From Petrolisthes cinctipes (Eukaryota; Arthropoda; Malacostraca; Decapoda; Porcellanidae): a stretch of DNA of 64,000 nucleotides. Where the stretch lies: assembly GCA_033782935.1 (NCBI GenBank), contig JAWQEG010001225.1, positions 5,001 through 69,000 of the forward strand. The letters are read 5' to 3'. The notes beneath the pieces were generated by a model. That model was given only the letters and a program-made list of their open reading frames with translations, was not told the origin of the DNA and made no database searches. Below are positions 32,301-45,900 of the stretch, piece after piece. How positions within the stretch are numbered: the stretch's first letter is position 1; each line of letters begins with the position of its first letter. Position numbers and translations under genes: made by a program.

Positions 32301-33927
32301 AGTTCACTTGTAAATAACTATATATTCCAGGCCGCCATCTACTGACCTGTCCTCACACACTGTACTGCACTCACTATGTGGCACGTCACGTGTAGCCAGG
32401 CACAGCAGGCAGTTCACGTGTAAATAACTAAATATTCTGGGCCTCCATCCACTGACCGGTCCTCACACACTGTATTGCAGTCACTGTGTGTCACGTCACG
32501 CGCAGCCAGGCACGGCAGGCAGTTCATGTGTAAATAACTAAATATTCCAGGCCGCCATCCACCGATCGGTCCTCACACACTGTACTGCACTCACTGTGTG
32601 GCACGTCACGTGTAGCCAGGCACAGCAGGCAGTTCACGTGTAAATAACTAAATATTCCAGGCCCAGGCACGGCAGGAAGTTCACGTGTAAATAACTAAAT
32701 ATTTCAAGCCCAGGCACGGCAGCCAGTTCACGTGTAAATAACTAAATATTCCAGGCCGCCATCCACTGACCGGTCCTCACACACTGTAATGCACTCACTG
32801 TGTGGCACGTCACGTGTAGCCAGGCACGGCAGGCAGTTCACGTGTAAATAACTAAATATTCCAGGGCGCTATTCACTGACCGTTCCTCATACACTGTACT
32901 GCACTCACTGTATGTCATGTCACGTGTAGCCAGGCTCGGCAGGCAGTTCACATGTAAAAAACTAAATATTCCAGGCCGCCATTCACTGACCGGTCCTCAC
33001 ACACTGTACTGCACTCACTGTGTGGCACGTCACGTGTAGTCAGGCACGGCAGGCAGTTCACGTGTAAATAACTAAATATTCGAGGCCGCCATCCACTGAT
33101 CGGTCATCACACACTGTACTGCACTCGCTATGTGGCTCGTCACGTGTAGCCAGGCACTGCAGGCAGTTTATGTGTAAATAACTAAATATTCTGGGCCGCC
33201 ATCCACTGACCAGTCCTCACACTCTGTAGGGCACTCACTGTGTGCCACGTCACGTGTAGCCCGGAACGGCAGGCAGTTCACGTGTAAATAACTAAATATT
33301 CCAGGCCGCCATCCACTGACCGGTCCTCACACACTGTAGTGCACTCACTGTGTGGCATGTCACGTGTAGCCAGGCAAGGCAGGCAATTCACGTGTAGCCA
33401 GGCACGGCAGGCAGTTCACGTGTAAATAACTAAATATTCCAGGCCCAGGCACGGCAGCCAGTTCACGTGTAAATAACTAAATATTCCAGACCGCCATCCA
33501 CTGACCGGTCCTCACACACTGTACGGCACTCACTGTGTGGCTTGTCACGTGTAGCCAGGCACTGCAGGCAGTTCACGTGTAAATAACTAAATATTCCAGG
33601 GCGCCATCCACTGACCGTTCCTCACACACTGTACTGCACTCACTGTGTGTCACGTCACGTGTAGCCAGGCTCGGCAGCCAGTTCACGTGTAAATAACTAA
33701 ATATTCCAGGCCGCCATTCACTGACCGGTCCTCACACACTGTACTGCACTCACTGTGTGACACGTCACGTGTAGCCAGGATCGGCAGGCAGTTCACATGT
33801 AAATAACTAAATATTCCAGGCCGCCATTCACTGACTGGTCCTCACACACTGTACTGCACTCACTGTGTGTCACGTCACGTGTAGCCAGGCACGGCAGGCA
33901 GTTAACGTGTAAATAACTAAATATTCC

Positions 33928-36900
33928 AGGCCCAGGCACAGCAGCCAGTTCATATGTAAATAACTAAATATTCCAGGCTGCCATCCACTGACCGGTCCTC
34001 ACACACTGTACTGGACTCACTCTGTGGCGCGTCACGTGTAGCCAGGCACAGCAGGCAGTTCACGTGTAAATAACTAAATATTCCGGGCCGCCATTCAGTG
34101 ACCGGTCCTCACACACTGTAGTGCACTCACTGTGTGGCACGTCACGTGTAGCCAGGCACGGCAGGTAGTTCACATGTAAATAACTATATATTCCAGGCCG
34201 CCATCTACTGACCGGTCCTCACACACTGTACTGCACTCACTATGTGGCACGTCACGTGTAGCCAGGCACAGCAGGCAGTTTACGTGTAAATAACTAAATA
34301 TTCCGGGCCGCCATCCACTGACCGGTACTTACACACTGTAGTGCACTCACTGTGTGTCACGTCACGTGTAGCCAGGCACGGCAGGCAGTTCACGTGTAAA
34401 TAACTAAATATTCCAGGCCGCTATCCACCGATCGGTCCTCACACACTGTACTGCTCTCACTGTGTGGCACGTCACGTGTAGCCAGACACAGCAGGCAGTT
34501 CACGTGTAAATAACTAAATATCCCAGGCCCAGGCACGGCAGGAAGTTCACGTGTAAATAACTAAATATTTCAAGCCCAGGCACGGCAGCCAGTTCACGTG
34601 TAAATAACTAAATATTCCAGGCCGCCATCCACTGACCGGTCCTCACACACTGTAGTGCACTCACTGTGTGGCACGTCACGTGTAGCCAGGCACGGCAGGC
34701 AGTTCACGTGTAAATAACTAAATATTCCAGGGCGCCATTCACTGACCGTTCCTCATACACTGTACTGCACTCACTGTATATCATGTCACGTGTAGCCAGG
34801 CTCGGCAGGCAGTTCACATGTAAAAAACTAAATATTCCTGGCCGCCATTCACTGACCGGTCCTCACACACTGTACTGCACTCACTGTGTGTCACGTCACG
34901 TGTAGCCAGGCTCGGCAGCCAGTTCACGTGTAAATAACTAAATATTACAGGCCGCCATTCACTGACCGGTCCTCACATACTGTACTGCACTCACTGTGTG
35001 GCACGTCACGTGTAGCCAGGCTCGGCAGGCAGTTCACATGTAAATAACTAAATATTCCAGCCCGCCATTCACTGACTGGTCCTCACACACTGTACTGCAC
35101 TCACTGTGTGTCACGTCACGTGTAGCCAGGCACGGCAGGCAGTTCACGTGTAAATAACTAAATATTCCAGGCCCAGGCACAGCAGCCAGTTCATGTGTAA
35201 ATAACTAAATATTCCAGGCTGCCATCCACTGACCGGTCCTCACACACTGTACTGGACTCACTCTGTGGCGCGTCACGTGTAGCCAGGCACAGCAGGCAGT
35301 TCACGTGTAAATAACTAAATATTCCGGGCCGCCATTCAGTGACCGGTCCTCACACACTGTAGTGCACTCACTGTGTGGCACGTCACGTGTAGCCAGGCAC
35401 GGCAGGTAGTTCACATGTAAATAACTATATATTCCAGGCCGCCATCTACTGACCGGTCCTCACACACTGTACTGCACTCACTATGTGGCACGTCACGTGT
35501 AGCCAGGCACAGCAGGCAGTTTACGTGTAAATAACTAAATATTCCGGGCCGCCATCCACTGACCGGTCCTTACACACTGTAGTGCACTCACTGTGTGTCA
35601 CGTCACGTGTAGCCAGGCACGGCAGGCAGTTCACGTGTAAATAACTAAATATTCCAGGCCGCTATCCACCGATCGGTCCTCACACACTGTACTGCTCTCA
35701 CTGTGTGGCACGTCACGTGTAGCCAGGCACAGCAGGCAGTTCACGTGTAAATAACTAAATATTCCAGGCCCAGGCATGACAGGAAGTTCACGTGTAAATA
35801 ACTAAATATTTCAAGCCCAGGCACGGCAGCCAGTTCACGTGTAAATAACTAAATATTCCAGGCCGCCATCTACTGACCGGTCCTCACACACTGTAGTGCA
35901 CTCACTGTGTGGCACGTCACGTGTAGCCAGGCACGGCAGGCAGTTCACGTGTAAATAACTAAATATTCCAGGGCGCCATTCACTGACCGTTCCTCATACA
36001 CTGTACTGCACTCACTGTATGTCATGTCACGTGTAGCCAGGCTCGGCAGGCAGTTCACATGTAAAAAACTAAATATTCCAGGCCGCCATTCACTGACCGG
36101 TCCTCACACACTGTACTGCACTCACTGTGTGGCACGTCACGTGTAGTCAGGCATGGCAGGCAGTTCACGTGTAAATAACTAAATATTCGAGGCCGCCATC
36201 CACTGATCAGTCATCACACACTGTACTGCACTCACTGTGTGGCATGTCACGTGTAGCCAGGCAAAACAGGCAATTCACGTGTAGCCAGGCACGGCAGGCA
36301 GTTCACGTGTAAATAACTAAATATTACAGGCCCAGGCACAGCAGCCAGTTCATGTGTAAATAACTAAATATTCCAGGCCGCCATCCTCTGACCGGTCCTC
36401 ACACATTGTACTGGACTCACTCTGTGGCGCGTCACGTGTAGCCAGGCACAGCAGGCAGTTCACGTGTAAATAACTAAATATTCCGGGCCGCCATTCAGTG
36501 ACCGGTCCTCACACACTGTAGTGCACTCACTGTGTGGCACGTCACGTGTAGCCAGGCACGGCAGGCAGTTCACATGTAAATAACTATATATTCCAGGCCG
36601 CCATCTACTGACCGGTCCTCACACACTGTACTGCACTCACTATGTGGCACGTCACGTGTAGCCAGGCACAGCAGGCAGTTTACGTGTAAATAACTAAATA
36701 TTCCTGGCCACCATCCACTGACCGGTCCTCACACACTGTAGTGCACTCACTGTGTGTCACGTCACGTGTAGCCAGGCACGGCAGGCAGTTTACGTGTAAA
36801 TAACTAAATATTCCAGGCCGCCATCCACTGATCGGTCCTCACACACTGTACTGCACTCACTGTGTGGCATGTCACGTGTAGCCAGCCACGGCAGGCAGTT

Positions 36901-37500
36901 CACACGTAAATAACTAAATATTCCAGGCTGCCATCCACTGATCAGTCCTCACATACTGTACCGCACTCACTGTGTGGCATGTCACGTGTAGCCAGGCACG
37001 GCAGGCGCTTCACGTGTAAATAACTAAATATTCCAGGCCGCCATCCACTGACCAGTCCTCACACACTGTACTGCACTCACTGTGTGGCATGTCACGTGTA
37101 GCCAGGCACGGCATGCAGTTCACGTGTAAATAACTAAATATTCCAGGCCGCCATCCACTGACCGGTTCTCACACACTGTACTGCACTCACTTTGTGGCAC
37201 GTCACGTGTAGCCGGGCACGGCAGGCAGTTCACGTGTAAATAACTAAATATTCCAGGCCGCCATCCACTGACCAGTCCTCACACACTGTACTGCACTCAC
37301 TGTGTGGCATGTCACGTGTAGCCAGGCACGGCAGGCAGTTCACGTGTAAATAACTAAATATTCCAGGCCGCCATCCACTGACCGGTCCTCACACACTGTA
37401 GTGCACTCACTGTGTGTCACGTCACGTGTAGCCAGGCACGGCAGGCAGTTCACGTGTATATAACTAAATATTCTAGGCCGCCATCCACCGATCGGTCTTC
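33928..37500 (+). repeat. Intermediate higher-order repeat of about 1.2 kb, about three copies
   Basis: Landmark AGGCCCAGGCACAGCAGCC recurs at 33928, 35169 and 36328, giving periods of 1241 and 1159 bp. 1241 equals ten 110-bp monomers plus three 47-bp units. 1159 equals nine monomers, three short units and one 28-bp duplication. The same triplet reappears in the large copy 2 (near 48552, 49793 and 50952). Confidence 0.82.
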
Positions 37501-39049
37501 ACACACTGTACTGCTCTCACTGTGTGGCACGTCACTTGTAGCCAGGCACAGTAGGCAGTTCACGTGTAAATAACTAAATATTCCAGGCCCAGGCACGGCA
37601 GGCAGTTCACGTGTAAATAACTAAATATTCCAGGCCCAGGCACGGCAGCCAGTTCACGTGTAAATAACTAAATATTCCAGGCCACCATTCACTGACCGGT
37701 CCTCACACACTTTACTGCACTCACTGTGTGGCACGTCATGTGTAGCCAGGCACAGCAGGCAGTTCACGTGTAAATAACTAAATATTCCAGGCCGCCATCC
37801 ACTGACCGTTCCTCACACACTGTACTGCACTCACTGTGTGTCACGTCACGTGTAGCCAGGCTCGGCAGGCAGTTCACATGTAAATAACTAAATATTCCAT
37901 GCCGCCATTCACTGACCGGTCCTCACACACTGTTGTGCACTCACTGTGTGGCATGTCACGTGTAGCCAGGAACTGCAGGCAGTTCACGTGTAAATAACTA
38001 AATATTCCAGGCCGCCATCCACTGATCGGTCCTCACACACTGTACTGCACTCAATGTGTGGCAAGTCACGTGTAGCTAGGCACAGCAGGCAGTTCACGTG
38101 TAAATAACTAAATATTCCAGGCCCAGGCACGGCAGCCAGTTCACGTGTAAATAACTAAATATTCCAGGCCGCCATCTACTGACTGGTCCTCACACACTGT
38201 AGTGCAATCACTGTGTGTCACGTCACGTGTAGCCAGGCACGGCAGGCAGTTCACGTGTAAATAACTAAATATTCCAGGCCGACATCTACTGACTGGTCCT
38301 CACACACTGTACTGCACTCACTATGTGGAACGTCACGTGTAGCCAGGCACAGCAGGCAGTTTACGTGTAAATAACTAAATATTCCAGGGCGCCACCCAAT
38401 GACCGTTCCTCACACACTGTACTGCACTCATTGTGTGGCACGTCACATGTAGCCAGGCAATGCAGGCAGTTCACGTGTAAATAACTAAATATTCCAGGCC
38501 ACCATCCACTGACCGGTCTTTACACACTGTACTGCACTCACTGTGTGGCACGTCACATGTAGCCAGGGACGGCATGAAGTTCAAGTGTAAATAACTAAAT
38601 ATTCCAGGCCACCATTCACTGACCGGTCCTCACACACTGTACTGCACTAACTGTGTGGCATGTTGCGTGTAGCCAGGCACGGCAGACAGTTCATGTGTAA
38701 ACAACTAAATATTCCAGGCTGCCACATACTGACCGGTCCTCAAACACTGTACTGCACTCACTATGTGGCACGTCACGTGTAGCCAGGCACAACAGGCAGT
38801 TTACATGTAAATAACTAAATATTTCGTGCCGCCATCCACTGACCGGTCCTCACACACTGTAGTTTACTCACTGTGTGTCACGTCACGTGTAGCCAGGCAC
38901 GGCAGGCAGTTCACGTGTAAAAAACTAAATATTCCAGGCTGCCATCCACTGATCGGTCCTCACACACTGTACTGCACTCACTGTGTGGCACGTCACGTGT
39001 AGCCAGGCAAAGCAGGCAGTTCACGTGTAAATAACTAAATATTCCATGC

Positions 39050-39331
39050 CCAGGCACGGCAGCCAGTTCACGTGTAAATAACTAAATATTCCAGGCCTAG
39101 GCACGGTAGGCAGTTCACGTGTAAATAAATAAATATTCCAGGCCCAGGCACGGCAGGCAGTTCACGTGTAAATAACTAAATATTCCAGGCCCAGGCACGG
39201 CAGGCAGTTCACGTGTAAATAACTAAATATTCCAGGCCTAGGCACGGCAGCCAGTTCACGTGTAAATAACTAAATATTCCATGCCCAGGCACGGCAGCCA
39301 GTTTACGTGTAAATAACTAAATATTCCAGGC
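39050..39331 (+). repeat. Run of six 47-bp short units
   Basis: Unit starts at 39050, 39097, 39144, 39191, 39238 and 39285. Units alternate between CCAGGCACGG and CTAGGCACGG starts. An identical run is at 53674-53955 in the second large copy. Confidence 0.9.
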
Positions 39332-39950
39332 CGCCATCCACTGATCGGTCCTCACACACTGTACTGCACTCACTGTGTGGCATGTCACGTGTAGCCAGGC
39401 ACGGCAGGCAGTTCACGTGTAAATAACTAAATATTCCAGGCTGCCATCCACTGACCAGTCCTCACACACTGTACAGCACTCACTGTGTGGCATGTCACGT
39501 GTAGCCAGGCACGGCAGGCAGTTCACGTGTAAATAACTAAATATTCCAGGCCGCCATTCACTGACCGGTCCTCACACACTGTACTGCACTCACTGTGTGG
39601 CACGTCACGTGTAGTTAGGCACGGCAGGCAGTTCACGTGTAAATAACTAAATATTCCATGCCGCCATCCACTGATCGGTCATCACACATTGTACTGCACT
39701 CACTATGTGGCTCGTCACGTGTAGCCAGGCACGGCAGGCAGTTTATGTGTAAATAACTAAATATTCTGGGCCGCCATCCACTGACCAGTCCTCACACACT
39801 GTAGTGCACTCACTGTGTGTCACGTCACGTGTAGCCTGGAACGGCAGGCAGTTCACGTGTAAATAACTAAATATTCCAGGCCGCCATCCACTAACCGGTC
39901 CTCACACACTGTAGTGCACTCACTGTGTTGCTTGTCACGTGTAGCCAGGC

Positions 39951-42900
39951 AAGTCAGGCAATTCACGTGTAGCCAGGCACGGCAGGCAGTTCAAGTGTAA
40001 ATAACTAAATATTCCAGGCCGCCATCCACTGACCGGTCCTCACACACTGTACTGCACTCACTTTGTGGCACGTCACGTGTAGCCAGGCACGGCATGCAGT
40101 TCACGTGTAAATAACTAAATATTCCAGGCCCAGGCACGGGAGTGCAGTTCACGTGTAAATAACTAAATATTCCAGACCGCCATCCACAGACCGGTCCTCA
40201 CACACTGTACTGCACTCACTGTGTGGCACGTCACGTTTATCCAGGCACGGCAGGCAGTTCACATGTAAATAACTAAATATTCCAAGGCGCCATCCACTGA
40301 CCGTTCCTCACACACTGTACTGCACTCACTGTGTGTCACGTCACGTGTAGCCAGGCTCGGCAGCTAGTTCACGTGTAAATAACTAAATATTCCAGGCCGC
40401 CATTCACTGACCGGTCCTCACACACTGTACTGCACTCACTGTGTGGCACGTCACGTGTAGCCAGGCTCGGCAGGCAGTTCACATGTAAATAACTAAATAT
40501 TCCAGGCCGCCATTCACTGACTGGTCCTCACACACTGTACTGCACTCACTGTGTGTCACGTCACGTGTAGCCAGGCACGGCAGGCAGTTCACGTGTAAAT
40601 AACTAAATATTCCAGGCCCAGGCACAGCAGCCAGTTCATGTGTAAATAACTAAATATTCCAGGCCGCCATCCACTGACCGGTCCTCACACACTGTACTGC
40701 ACTCACTCTGTGGCGCGTCACGTGTAGCCAGGCACAGCAGGCAGTTCACGTATAAATAACTAAATATTCCGGGTCGCCATTCAGTGACCGGTCCTCACAC
40801 ACTGTAGTGCACTCACTGTGTGGCACGTCACGTGTAGCGAGGCACGGCAGGCTGTTCACGTGTAAATAACTAAATATTCCAGGCCGCCATCCACTGATCG
40901 GTCCTCACACACTGTACTGCACTCACTGTGTGGCACGTCACGTGTAGCCAGGCACAGCAGGCAGTTCACGTGTAAATAACTAAATATTTCATGCCCAGGC
41001 ACGGCAGCCAGTTTACGTCTAAATAACTAAATATTCCAGGCCGCCATCCACTGATCGGTCCTCACACACTGTACTGCACTCACTGTGTGGTATGTCACGT
41101 GTAGCCAGCCAAGGCAGGCAGTTCACGCGTAAATAACTAAATATTCCAGGCTGCCATCCACTGACCAGTCCTCACACACTGTACCGCACTCACTGTGTGG
41201 CATGTCACGTGTAGCCAGGCACGGCAGGCAGTTCACGTGTAAATAACTAAATATTCCAGGCCGCCATCCACTGACCAGTCCTCACACACTGTACTGCACT
41301 CACTGTGTGGCATGTCACGTGTAGCCAGGCACGGCAGGCAGTTCACGTGTAAATAACTAAATATTCCAGGCCGCCATCCACTGACCGGTCCTCACACACT
41401 GTACTGCACTTACTGTGTGGCACGTCACGTGTAGCGAGGCACGGCAGGCAGTTCACGTGTAAATAACTAAATATTCCAGGCCCAGGCATGGCAGCCAGTT
41501 CACGTGTAAATAACTAAATATTCCAGGCCGCCATCCACTGACCGTTCCTCACACACTGTACTGCACTCACTGTGTGGCACGTCACGTGTAGCCAGGCACG
41601 GCAGGCAGTTCGCGTGTAAATAACTAAATATTCCAGGGCGCCATCCACTGACCATTCCTCACACACTGTACTGCACTCACTGTGTGTCACGTCACGTGTA
41701 GCCAGGCTCGGCAGCAGTTGAAATGTAAATAACTAAATATTCCAGGCCGCCATTCACTGACCGTTCCTTACACACTGTACTGCACTCACTGTGTGGCACG
41801 TCACATGTAGCCAGGCACAGCAGGCAGTTCACGTGTAAATAACTAAATATTCCGGGCCGCCATCCACTGACTGATCCTCACACACTGTCCTGCACTCACT
41901 GTGTGGCACGTCACGTGTAGCCAGGCTCGGCAGGCAGTTCACATGTAAATAACTAAATAATCAAGGCCGCCATTCACTGACCGGTCCTCACATACTGTAC
42001 TGCACTCACTGTGTGGCACGTCACGTGTAGCCAGGCACGGCAGGCAGTTCACTTGTAAATAACTATATATTCCAGGTCGCCATCTACTGACCGGTCCTCA
42101 CACACTGTACTGCACTCACTATGTGGCACGTCACGCGTAGCCAGGCACAGCAGGCAGTTTACGTGTAAATAACTAAATATTCCAGGCCCAGGCACGGCAG
42201 CCAGTTCACGTGTAAATAACTAAATATTCCTGGCCGCCATCCACTGACCGGTCCTCACACACTGTACTGCACTCACTGTGTGGCGCTTCACGTGTAGCCA
42301 GGCACGGCAAGCAGTTCACATGTAAATAACTAAATATTCCGTGCCGCCATCAACTGACCAGTCCTCACACACTGTAGTGCACTCACTGTGTGGCACGTCA
42401 CGTGTAGCCAGGCACGGCAGGCAGTTCACTTGTAAATAACTATATATTCCAGGCCGCCATCTACTGACCTGTCCTCACACACTGTACTGCACTCACTATG
42501 TGGCACATCACGTGTAGCCAGGCACAGCAGGCAGTTTACGTGTAAATAACTAAATATTCCGGGCCTCCATCCACTGACCGGTCCTCACACACTGTATTGC
42601 ACTCACAGTGTGTCACGTCACGCGTAGCCAGGCACGGCAGGCAGTTCACGTGTAAATAACTAAATATTCCAGGTCGCCATCCACCGATCGGTCCTCACAC
42701 ACTGTACTGCACTCACTGTGTGGCACGTCACGAGTAGCCAGGCACAGCAGGTAGTTCACGTGTAAATAACTAAATATTCCAGGCACAGGCACGGCAGGAA
42801 GTTCACGTGTAAATAACTAAATACTTCAGGCCCAGGCACGGCAGCCAGTTCACGTGTAAATAACTAAATATTCCAGGCCGCCATCCACTGACCGGTCCTC

Positions 42901-45900
42901 ACACACTGTAGTGCACTCACTGTGTGGCACGTCACGTGTAGCCGGGCACGGCAGGCAGTTCAAGTGTAAATAACTAAATATTCCAGGGCGCCATCCACTG
43001 ACCGTTCCTCATACACTGTACTGCACTCACTGTATATCATGTCACGTGTAGCCAGGCTCGGCAGGCAGTTCACATGTAAAAAACTAAATATTCCAGGCCG
43101 CCATTCACTGACCGGTCCTCACACACTGTACTGCACTCACTGTGTGGCACGTCACGTGTAGCCAGGCACGGCAGGCTTTTTATGTGTAAATAACTAAATA
43201 TTCTGGGCCGCCATCCACTGATCGGTCATCACACACTGTACTGCACTCACTATGTGGCTCGTCACGTGTAGCTAGGCACGGCAGGCTTTTTATGTGTAAA
43301 TAACTAAATATTCTGGGCCGCCATCCACTGACCAGTCCTCACACACTGTAGTGCACTCACTGTGTGTCACGTCACGTGTAGCCTGCAATGGCAGGCAGTT
43401 CACGTGTAAATAACTAAATATTCCAGGCCGCCATCCACTGACCGGTCCTCACACACTGTAGTGCACTCTCTGTGTGGCATGTCACGTGTAGCCAGGTAAG
43501 GCAGGCAATTCACGTGTAGCCAGGCAAGGCAGGAAGTTCATGTGTAAATAACTAAATATTCCAGGTCGCCATTCGCTTACCGGTCCTCACACACGAAACT
43601 GCACTCACTGTGTGGCACGTCACGTGTAGCCAGGCACGGCAGGCAGTTCACGTGTAAATAACTAAATATTCCAGGCCGCCATCCACTGACCGGTCTTCAC
43701 ACACTGTACTGCACTCACTTTGTGGCACGTCACGTGTAGCCAGGCACGGCAGGCAGTTCACGTGTAAATAACTAAATATTCCAGGCCGCCATCCACTGAC
43801 CGGTCCTCACACACTGTACTGCACTTACTGTGTGGCACGTCACGTGTAGCCAGGCACGGCAGGCAGTTCACGTGTAAATAACTAAATATTCCAGGCCCAG
43901 GCACGGGAGACAGTTCACGTGTAAATAACTAAATATTCCAGACCGCCATCCACAGACCGGTCCTCACACACTGTACTGCACTCACTGTGTGGCACGTCAC
44001 GTGTAGCCAGGCACGGCAGGCAGTTCACATGTAAATAACTAAATATTCCAAGGCGCCATCCACTGACCGTTCCTCACACACTGTACTGCACTCACTGTGT
44101 GTCACGTCACGTGTAGCCAGGCTCGGCAGCCAGTTCACGTGTAAATAACTAAATATTCCAGGCCGCCATCCACTGACCGGTCCTCACACACTGTACTGCA
44201 CTCACTTTGTGGCACGTCACGTGTAGCCAGGCACGGCAGGCAGTTCACGTGTAAATAATTAAATATTCCAGGCCGCCATCCACTGATCGGTCATCATACA
44301 CTGTACTGCACTCACTGTGTGGCACGTCACGTGTAGCCAGGCATGGCAGGCAGTTCACTTGTAAATAACTATATATTCCAGGCCGCCATCTACTGACCGG
44401 TCCTCACACACTGCACTGCACTCACTATGTGGCACGTCACGTGTAGCCAGGCAAAGCAGGCAGTTTACGTGTAAATAACTAAATATTCCAGGCCCAGGCA
44501 CGGCAGCCAGTTCACGTGTAAATAACTAAATATTCCAGGCCGCCATCCACTGACCGGTCCTCACACACTGTACTATACTCAATGTGTGGCGCGTCACATG
44601 TAGCCAGGCACAGCAGGCAGTTCACATGTAAATAACTAAATATTCCGGGCCGCCATCAACTGACCGGTCCTCACACACTGTAGTGCACTCACTGTGTGGC
44701 ACGTCACGTGTAGCCAGGCACGGCAGGCAGTTCACTTGTAAATAACTATATATTCCAGGCCGCCATCTACTGACCTGTCCTCACACACTGTACTGCACTC
44801 ACTATGTGGCACGTCACGTGTAGCCAGGCACAGCAGGCAGTTTACGTGTAAATAACTAAATATTCTGGGCCTCTATCCACTGACCGGTCCTCACACACTG
44901 TATTGCAGTCACTGTGTGTCACGTCACGCGTAGCCAGGCACGGCAGGCAGTTCACGTGTAAATAACTAAATATTCCTGGCCGCCATCCACCGATCGGTCC
45001 TCACACACTGTACTGCACTCACTGTGTGGCACGACACGTGTAGCCAGGCACAGCAGGCAGTTTACGTGTAAATAACTAAATATTCCGGGCCTACATCCAC
45101 TGACCGGTCCTCACACACTGTATTGCACTCACTGTGTGTCACGTCACGCGTAGCCAGGCACGGCAGGCAGTTCACGTGTAAATAACTAAATATTCCAGGC
45201 CGCCATCCACCGATCGGTCCTCACACACTGTACTGCACTCACTGTGTGGCACGTCACGTGTAGCCAGGCACAGCAGGTAGTTCACGTGTAAATAACTAAA
45301 TATTCCAGGCACAGGCACGGCAGGAAGTTCACGTGTAAATAACTAAATACTTCAGGCCCAGGCACGGCAGCCAGTTCACGTGTAAATAACTAAATATTCC
45401 AGGCCGCCATCCACTGACCGGTCCTCACACACTGTAGTGCACTCACTGTGTGGCACGTCACGTGTAGCCGGGCACGGCAGGCAGTTCAAGTGTAAATAAC
45501 TAAATATTCCAGGGCGCCATCCACTGACCGTTCCTCATACACTGTACTGCACTCACTGTATATCATGTCACGTGTAGCCAGGCTCGGTAGGCAGTTCACA
45601 TGTAAAAAACTAAATATTCCAGGCCGCCATTCACTGACCGGTCCTCACACACTGTACTGCACTCACTGTGTGGCACGTCACGTGTAGTCAGGCACGGCAG
45701 GCAGTTCACGTGTAAATAACTAAATATTCCAGGCCGCCATCTACTGATCTGTCATCACACACTGTACTGCACTCACTATGTGGCTCGTCACGTGTAGCCA
45801 GGCACGGCAGGCAGTTTATGTGTAAATAACTAAATATTCTGGGCCGCCATCCACTGACCAGTCCTCACACACTGTAGTGCACTCACTGTGTGTCACGTCA

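Larger units (their letters stand above)
25440..39950 (+). repeat. Large satellite block, copy 1 (14.5 kb)
   Basis: Near-identical to 39951-54575. Matching landmarks are 25445/39959 and 25721/40235 at offset 14514, then 29281/43905, 31301/45925, 37001/51625 and 39121/53745 at offset 14624. The 110-bp change in offset is one monomer present in copy 2 (about 42890-43000) and absent from copy 1 near 28370. By eye I noticed roughly one or two differences per kb. Confidence 0.9.
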
